DNA from: Myxococcales bacterium
Lineage (GTDB): Bacteria > Myxococcota_A > Polyangia > Polyangiales > Polyangiaceae
Length of the DNA stretch: 19,330 bases
Assembly: GCA_013298325.1 (NCBI GenBank)
Contig: JAAFHJ010000032.1
Location: 1-19,330, forward strand
Direction: 5' to 3'
Shown here: positions 15,051 to 19,330 of the stretch, piece after piece
Position numbering within the stretch: the first letter of the stretch is position 1
Layout of the letters: the number at the start of each line of letters is the position of its first letter
Notes under the pieces: generated by a model
Databases searched by the model: none
What the model was told of the DNA's origin: nothing
What the model saw: the letters and a program-made list of their open reading frames with translations, nothing else
Position numbers and translations under genes: made by a program

Positions 15051-16150
15051 GCGTTGCGTTCGTCGGGACGAATCATGGCCGAAGGGAAGACCAGCTCAAT
15101 ACGTGTACCATGCCGGTGCTTGGCGGAAACCTCAATGGTACCACCCATGAGCGTTACGAGTTTCTTTACGATAACAAGTCCGAAGCCGGTACCGGTAGAT
15201 TTTGTTGATGCGAACGGCACAAACAGTCGTTCCAATTGAGACTCGGTCATTCCGCAGCCGTTGTCGGTCACGGAGACGTGGACTCTCCCCGGTGTGCTCC
15301 AGGCATCGAGTGTTACTTCGTTTGGGCCGCTTCGTTCGGTCTCCCCCTGAAGGGGATTTTTCTCAAAGGCATCGAAGGCGTTTGAGAATAAATTCAGCAG
15401 AATTTGCCGAAATGCTGCCGGGTCGACCCGTGCGAGAAGCGGTTCCGGTGGGCGAGCTTCACCGCTAAAACGGACGACGACGCCACGGCGGCCGCCGAGG
15501 TCCATGATCGAACAGAATGCCACACACGATGCGCGAACATCGGTTTCACTGATTTGAAGAGCATCCGCGCGGACGAAGCTCTGCATCAGGCGAACAATGT
15601 CTTGCATGCGGCGAGCCGTGTCATAGATCTCGCGAAAGTAGCCCTCGCGGTCGTCGGCCGTGTGCTGGCCGCTCCGCTCGATCAATACCGAGGCGGCCAT
15701 CTTGATCGCATTGATCGGATTCCCCAGCTCGTGGGTGATCCCGGCGAGCATGAATCCGAGGTTGTTCACCTGCGCGAGCGATTCCGTCGAGCGCCGAAGC
15801 CAGAGGCGCTCGGTGATATCGCGGAGCAGAATCCACTCGGTCGGTTCCGCATCAAACCCCTGAGATTCATTCGTAAAACAGGAAAATCCAAGGATACGAT
15901 CACCGACCCGAAAGTGGCGGCCGGGCGCTTCCGTCGGAGGGACCTCGGGGGCGTCCGTTTGAGCGTCGGCGAGCCATCCACGGAGCTTCGTCGCAGCGAT
16001 TTGCCCTTCCTCGCCAAGCCACAAGAGTGCGCGATCATTCGCGTAAATGACCGTATCACCGACGAGACCGACCACACCGAGCTCGACGGCATCGAGCACA
16101 CTGGCGACGGTTCGTACGTCGAGGGGGTTTGAGAGCGGGGGATTCGTCAC
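15047..16150 (-). CDS. PAS-domain sensor histidine kinase
   Basis: Read from GTG 16150, the product has 367 residues: a PAS domain (about 11-115, LDAVELGVVGLVGDTVIYAND), the HisKA helix with phospho-acceptor His140 in GITHELGNPINAI, and a HATPase domain with N-box FSNAFDAF, G1 DNGCGM and G2 GTGFGL. It has no transmembrane segment, so it senses a cytoplasmic signal through PAS. The stop overlaps the regulator's start (ATGA), implying translational coupling and a cognate pair. The frame is open to 16303 but the upstream part is not kinase-like and would contain the promoter candidate at 16231-16260. GTG 16150 has no clear ribosome site, so the exact start is uncertain. Confidence 0.93.
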   Translation of the reverse strand: MTNPPLSNPLDVRTVASVLDAVELGVVGLVGDTVIYANDRALLWLGEEGQIAATKLRGWLADAQTDAPEVPPTEAPGRHFRVGDRILGFSCFTNESQGFDAEPTEWILLRDITERLWLRRSTESLAQVNNLGFMLAGITHELGNPINAIKMAASVLIERSGQHTADDREGYFREIYDTARRMQDIVRLMQSFVRADALQISETDVRASCVAFCSIMDLGGRRGVVVRFSGEARPPEPLLARVDPAAFRQILLNLFSNAFDAFEKNPLQGETERSGPNEVTLDAWSTPGRVHVSVTDNGCGMTESQLERLFVPFASTKSTGTGFGLVIVKKLVTLMGGTIEVSAKHRHGTRIELVFPSAMIRPDERNA

Positions 16151-16230
16151 GAAAGTGGTGGGGGCGTTCCGGAGGTAAGCATGGCATGGGGCCACAGGTC
16201 GTTGCGACGGGCAAGCAGAAACGCGACCAC

Positions 16231-16260
16231 GTATAACGTAACAAAAACAACGCCATACAA
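16231..16260 (-). promoter_or_regulatory. probable promoter of the kinase-regulator operon
   Basis: On the minus strand TTGTAT (plus 16255-16260) is followed after 18 bases by TTATAC (plus 16231-16236), within the most A/T-rich stretch of the window. Transcription would start near 16224, about 70 bases before the chosen kinase start. The same gap (16151-16359) must also hold the promoter of the divergent GtrA-type gene. Confidence 0.45.
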
Positions 16261-16359
16261 CTTGTGTCACCGAAACGGTTCGGCGGATGTCGGCGGAATA
16301 CATCGGACGGCCGGGCGGTTGTGGAGCGGTCGCGAGGCGGCGAATCCCGGGGGGCGTCG

Positions 16360-16917
16360 ATGATTGCAGGCGGTTCGGAACCAGGTTCGATCCCGTGGAA
16401 GAGTCGGGTTTCCAAGGTGTTTCGTGCGGCGCTCGCCGGCGGGGCAGCCACGGCGGCCGACGTCGCGACGCTCACGTTGCTTGTGAGCGCGTTTGGCGTC
16501 GACCCCCACTATGCAAATCTTCCCGCATTGCTTGTCGGCGGCATTCTTGGCTTTTTTGGCAATCGGCACTTCGTATTCCGGGCCGGCGCCGGCGACCCGA
16601 AGCGCCAGTTTGCCGGCTACGTGATCGTCGAGGGGATCGGTCTCCTTCTTTCGGGACTGCTCTTCGACCTCGCGCTCCGCTACGTGCCCCACGCCCGCGA
16701 TTTCTACGTTCCGCTCCGGCTCGTTTCGGGGAACGTGGTCTTCTTGGCGTGGAGTTTTCCCCTGTGGAATCGAGTATTTCGCGTGCCCGCTAGCGGCGCG
16801 ACGGACAGCGGGCCCACTGAGACAGGGGCCGCGGGCGGACTCGCGATTTCGACTCCGGAATCGCGCCCCCAAGCGCGGCGAGCTCCGATACCTTCGGAGC
16901 AATGCGCGCCTCAGTAG
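16360..16917 (+). CDS. GtrA-family membrane protein
   Basis: The 185-residue protein from ATG 16360 (G-run ribosome site five bases upstream) has four predicted membrane helices, at about residues 21-45, 52-70, 84-107 and 117-136. The family signature FGNRHFVFR lies between helices 2 and 3. GtrA proteins are linked to moving polyprenyl-phosphate sugars across the inner membrane for glycosylation of O-antigen, teichoic acid or other surface glycans. A soluble, charged 45-residue tail follows the last helix. No glycosyltransferase gene is adjacent, so the substrate is unknown. Its 3' end overlaps the following lipoprotein gene by 16 bases, which suggests coupled translation. Confidence 0.9.
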   Translation: MIAGGSEPGSIPWKSRVSKVFRAALAGGAATAADVATLTLLVSAFGVDPHYANLPALLVGGILGFFGNRHFVFRAGAGDPKRQFAGYVIVEGIGLLLSGLLFDLALRYVPHARDFYVPLRLVSGNVVFLAWSFPLWNRVFRVPASGATDSGPTETGAAGGLAISTPESRPQARRAPIPSEQCAPQ

Positions 16918-17729
16918 CTCTCCACCTTTCCGGGATCGTGGCCCTCTTGTTTGCGTCGGGCTGTACCGCCGGTGTCGCTACCCTTCAGCCGGCTACCGTC
17001 CGTGGCGCCGGAGAAGTTGAAGCTTCTGCGGGACTTGCCGTTCATGTACCCGTCGAGAACACAGCGGCACTCCTCAAGACGGCGCTCGATGGCGTGAAGA
17101 ACAACTACGCGACGAATCCGAACTACGCGCCAACCGAATCCGACCGCGCCGCGTTTGGAAAGGCGGCGGTTGGACTCTTCTTCAATCCGCCCGCCGCACA
17201 GACCGAATTCGCGGGGCGGGTCGGCGTCGGCAAGAAGATCGATCTCGGGATTCGCCTCTCGGGGCGCGCCCTGCATTTGCAAGGGAAATGGCAGTTTCTC
17301 GACGGGAGCGCCTCCAAAGGGTGGGACGGCGCGCTCGTCCTCGGCGCCTTCGGGCAGGTCTACTCGACCGACGTTACCGTCTCAGACTTTACGGTCGCCT
17401 CCTACGCAACGAGCCACATCGGTGGGGACGCGAGCGTACTTTTTGGAAAGAAGTACGGAGACTACGGCTTCTTTTGGGCCGGCCCGCGCTACCAAATCCA
17501 GCGGACCGCGGCGGCGATTACGGTCCTCAATGGCGTCGGTCTCGACGTGAGCACCGGTTCCCACCTCTTCGGGGCGGTCGTTGGTGGGGCGGTCGGCTAC
17601 AAATACGTGTATTTCATGGCGGAACTCACCGGTGGCTACGTCGCGTGCAAGCCGGAGGTGCTTGGGACGACCTACAACGTGGGCGGTACGCTCCTCGTGC
17701 CGGCGTTTGGGCTGCTCGGGCGCTTTTAG
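16902..17729 (+). CDS. exported lipoprotein, beta-barrel-like, unknown function
   Basis: The 275-residue product begins with a lipoprotein signal peptide, with FASGC giving lipidated Cys21; ATG 16902 is preceded by GGAG. The mature part has alternating polar/hydrophobic strands with many aromatic ends (KWQFL, YGFFWAGPRYQI, YKYVYFMAEL), rich in Gly and Ala and ending in an aromatic residue (GLLGRF). This resembles outer-membrane beta-structure or outer-membrane-associated barrel proteins. A Tyr/Asn-rich loop (about 66-82) may face outward. I recognise no specific family. It shares 16 bases with the end of the GtrA-type gene, so both may act in the cell envelope. Confidence 0.85.
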   Translation: MRASVALHLSGIVALLFASGCTAGVATLQPATVRGAGEVEASAGLAVHVPVENTAALLKTALDGVKNNYATNPNYAPTESDRAAFGKAAVGLFFNPPAAQTEFAGRVGVGKKIDLGIRLSGRALHLQGKWQFLDGSASKGWDGALVLGAFGQVYSTDVTVSDFTVASYATSHIGGDASVLFGKKYGDYGFFWAGPRYQIQRTAAAITVLNGVGLDVSTGSHLFGAVVGGAVGYKYVYFMAELTGGYVACKPEVLGTTYNVGGTLLVPAFGLLGRF

Positions 17730-17782
17730 CGTCGCGGCGTCGAAAGTACGCAACATCCTCGCGCGGCGGACGACCGGGCCGT

Positions 17783-18241
17783 GTGCGCAACGCAACCGAC
17801 CTCTCCCCCGCCGAATCCCTCCATCACATCGCTCGCGAGGTCTGCCGCCCCCAAACGGTGCCGCCCGCTCCTCCCCCGTCGGGGCTGCGCCTCGTCGACG
17901 CAGGCGGGCCTGGCGAACGCCTTTGGGCCCTCGCCAGCGAACTCTTCCTCGCCTGGGATCGCTCGCTGACGCAGCCGGTCCTCGAGGAGCGCGTTGCCGA
18001 CCTTCGCTCACTCGTCGATCTCCGGAGCGGCGCCACGATTCGCTCCTTCGCCGAGGCCGCCGCCATCCCCCGCGGGGACGATTACCGACGCTTCCGGGAC
18101 CGGATGCTCCAACGCCACCGCCGCCGCCGCCTCGAGCTGATCGCCGTACTCAGCAGCCGTAAAGGGCGAATGATCGCGGGGGACGGCTGCGCGGAACTCC
18201 TTGCATTCGTTCAGCAAACGCGTCGCCCGGTCCGGGACTAG
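17783..18241 (+). CDS. hypothetical protein, helical, unknown function
   Basis: The 152-residue frame from GTG 17783 is probably real: GC-rich third positions match the neighbours and it fills the gap exactly to ctaA. No domain is recognised. It has a Pro-rich segment (about residues 28-33), a helical middle with LWALASELFLAWDRSL and an Arg-rich C-terminal half (RMLQRHRRRRLELIAVL). There is no signal peptide. Its stop codon shares the CTAG sequence with the convergent ctaA stop. The start is weakly supported because no clear ribosome site precedes it, and no earlier ATG exists after the preceding lipoprotein gene. Confidence 0.62.
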   Translation: MRNATDLSPAESLHHIAREVCRPQTVPPAPPPSGLRLVDAGGPGERLWALASELFLAWDRSLTQPVLEERVADLRSLVDLRSGATIRSFAEAAAIPRGDDYRRFRDRMLQRHRRRRLELIAVLSSRKGRMIAGDGCAELLAFVQQTRRPVRD

Positions 18242-19230
18242 GTCGCCGGTTCCCGCTCGATGGAGAAGGCGAAGACGCAGTAGGCGATCCAAAGCAGGTT
18301 CGCCGAAAGCAGGTGGACGATCTGGAGCCACAGCGGCGCGAGCGCGAGCAAGTTGGCGAGCCCGAGCGCGATTTGGACGGCGAAGAGGACGCGGACCGCA
18401 AGCGCCATCCGCCCGGTAAGCAGGCTCTTTCCGCGGCGGGCGAGGGCGCCGACGAGGCCGGTCATCAAGACGAAGCCGGCGACCGCGGTAAACGGGTGGG
18501 CGGCGCGCAAGCGTAGGAAAAGATGGGCGACCGGGGAGAGGTCCTGGGCGAAGCCGGCGGTGAGGCTCCGTGCGGGGAAGAGCGTGTCGCCGAGGGCGGC
18601 GATGGCGCCGGTGATGCCGAGCGCCAAGAGGATGCTGGCGCCGAGGACGGTGAGCGATCGGAGCTCGGGGCGGACGGCCGGCTCGGGACGGCGGGCCGCG
18701 TAGGCGGTCGCGACGAGGGCGCCAACCAAGAGGAATGTGTTCACGAGGTGGAGGCCGCCGGAGACGGCCCGCTTCGTCGATTCTTCGTGGGCGACGAGCT
18801 TGGACAGCACGAGGAGGGCGCCGATCGCCGCCTCGCCGGTCATGAAGATCGACGCCCAGGCGGCGGCGCGACGGGCCGGATGCGCCGTTGGAGTGACCCG
18901 AAAGGCGAAGACGGTCATCGCGTAGGTCATCAGCATCGAGAGGCCGCTCGTGACGCGGTGGGCGAACTCGACCATCGTCGGCCGCGACGGGGCGGTCGGG
19001 AACACTTCGCCGTTGCAGTAGGGCCAGTGGGCGCCGCAACCGTCGCCGTACTTGGTGGCGCGGACGACCGCCCCCCAGAGGATCACCGCGATTGTGAAGA
19101 CGATCGTGGCGACCGCAAAACGGAAGAGCTCCTCTGCAGGTGCGTGCGCGCTCGCCGTTTCCTCACCGCCTCCGGCGGTTCCGGGCGGACGAGGGGGTGC
19201 GGGGGACGGTCGGGCCGGGGAGGACACCAT
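18238..19230 (-). CDS. ctaA: heme A synthase (COX15/CtaA family)
   Basis: CtaA oxidises the C8 methyl of heme O to the formyl group of heme A, used by cytochrome c oxidase, in the inner membrane. The 330-residue product from ATG 19230 shows about eight membrane helices in two four-helix halves. The four heme-ligand histidines are His91 (FAHRVTSG), His161 (LHLVNTF), His245 (AHPFTAV) and His306 (VHLLSANLLW). A Cys65/Cys72 pair in GDGCGAHWPYCNG is the periplasmic disulfide of the first extracellular loop. The first 30 residues form a Pro/Ala-rich cytoplasmic extension longer than usual. No heme O synthase or oxidase subunit gene lies in the window. Confidence 0.95.
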   Translation of the reverse strand: MVSSPARPSPAPPRPPGTAGGGEETASAHAPAEELFRFAVATIVFTIAVILWGAVVRATKYGDGCGAHWPYCNGEVFPTAPSRPTMVEFAHRVTSGLSMLMTYAMTVFAFRVTPTAHPARRAAAWASIFMTGEAAIGALLVLSKLVAHEESTKRAVSGGLHLVNTFLLVGALVATAYAARRPEPAVRPELRSLTVLGASILLALGITGAIAALGDTLFPARSLTAGFAQDLSPVAHLFLRLRAAHPFTAVAGFVLMTGLVGALARRGKSLLTGRMALAVRVLFAVQIALGLANLLALAPLWLQIVHLLSANLLWIAYCVFAFSIEREPAT

Positions 19231-19256
19231 GGCGTCGTCCGTTAAGGAATCGACGG

Positions 19257-19294
19257 CACAAAAACAAGAAAGCCGAGAGCGAACTCTCGGCTTT
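19257..19294 (-). terminator. intrinsic terminator of the gene at the right edge
   Basis: AAAGCCGAGAG and CTCTCGGCTTT are perfect 11-base arms around a CGAA (TTCG on the minus strand) tetraloop. On the minus strand the stem is followed by CTTGTTTTTG, so it terminates transcription arriving from the right edge, before ctaA. Confidence 0.88.
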
Positions 19295-19302
19295 CCCGTG
19301 GT

Positions 19303-19330
19303 TTAGCTGAGCAGGCTGCTCAGTAGACGC
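19303..19330 (-). CDS. 3' end of a minus-strand gene (truncated by window)
   Basis: In one minus-strand frame the last codons read RLLSSLLS followed by TAA at 19303-19305, nine bases before the terminator stem. Position and terminator suggest the end of a gene that lies outside the window. With only eight codons, nothing can be said about the product. Confidence 0.45.

Noticed and set aside
18008..19039. 343-residue minus-strand open frame
   Set aside because: It is an Arg/Pro-rich frame shift of ctaA, whose heme ligands and helices are unambiguous.
19307..19323. 17-base palindrome CTGAGCAG-G-CTGCTCAG
   Set aside because: It is explained by the Leu/Ser codons at the end of the truncated gene, and the true terminator lies just beyond it.

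Overview
The window is GC-rich bacterial chromosome and most likely comes from a predatory or gliding member of the Myxococcota. The best evidence is a complete mglB-mglA pair. The encoded MglA keeps the lineage-typical Thr78 in place of the Ras-family Asp, and MglB has the characteristic long roadblock fold. A FrzS-like pseudo-receiver/coiled-coil protein at the left edge, a DUF4388/PATAN response regulator and a glycine-rich lipoprotein fit the same group. No tRNA, rRNA, CRISPR array, phage gene or transposase was seen. Family assignments come from motifs read by eye; no database search was run.

Layout: 1-1780 (minus) is the N-terminal part of a FrzS-like protein whose receiver lacks the phospho-acceptor Asp and whose coiled coil ends, at the window edge, in 33-bp tandem repeats. 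1953-2897 (plus) encodes a DHH-type protein whose motifs appear circularly permuted. It converges on an AblB-like GNAT protein (2901-3950, minus), which lies downstream of pdxH (4212-4856, minus). Divergent from pdxH is a GAF/HD-GYP protein with an insertion in its catalytic domain. 6993-9087 (minus) holds a glycine-rich lipoprotein followed by a degenerate lipoate-ligase-like protein. 9188-10579 (plus) is an M20 metallopeptidase, followed by mglB and mglA, which end at a strong terminator.

After a 457-base gap comes a 40-residue, extremely basic small protein with a strong ribosome binding site, a hairpin leader and its own terminator. Next are a metallo-beta-lactamase-fold hydrolase and a small BFD-like [2Fe-2S] protein, closed by another terminator. 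On the minus strand a histidine kinase and a REC-PATAN-roadblock regulator overlap by ATGA; the roadblock part has a convincing internal translation start. The right end holds a GtrA-type membrane protein, an exported lipoprotein, an unknown protein, ctaA (heme A synthase) and the last few codons of another minus-strand gene with its terminator.

The main theme is cell polarity and signalling. An MglA GTPase, its MglB partner, a FrzS-like protein (FrzS is an MglA-dependent polarity protein in Myxococcus xanthus) and a second roadblock protein under two-component control lie within about 16 kb. Whether they work together is inference. The most unusual items are the permuted DHH protein, the basic small protein with its leader, and the possible dual product of the roadblock regulator.
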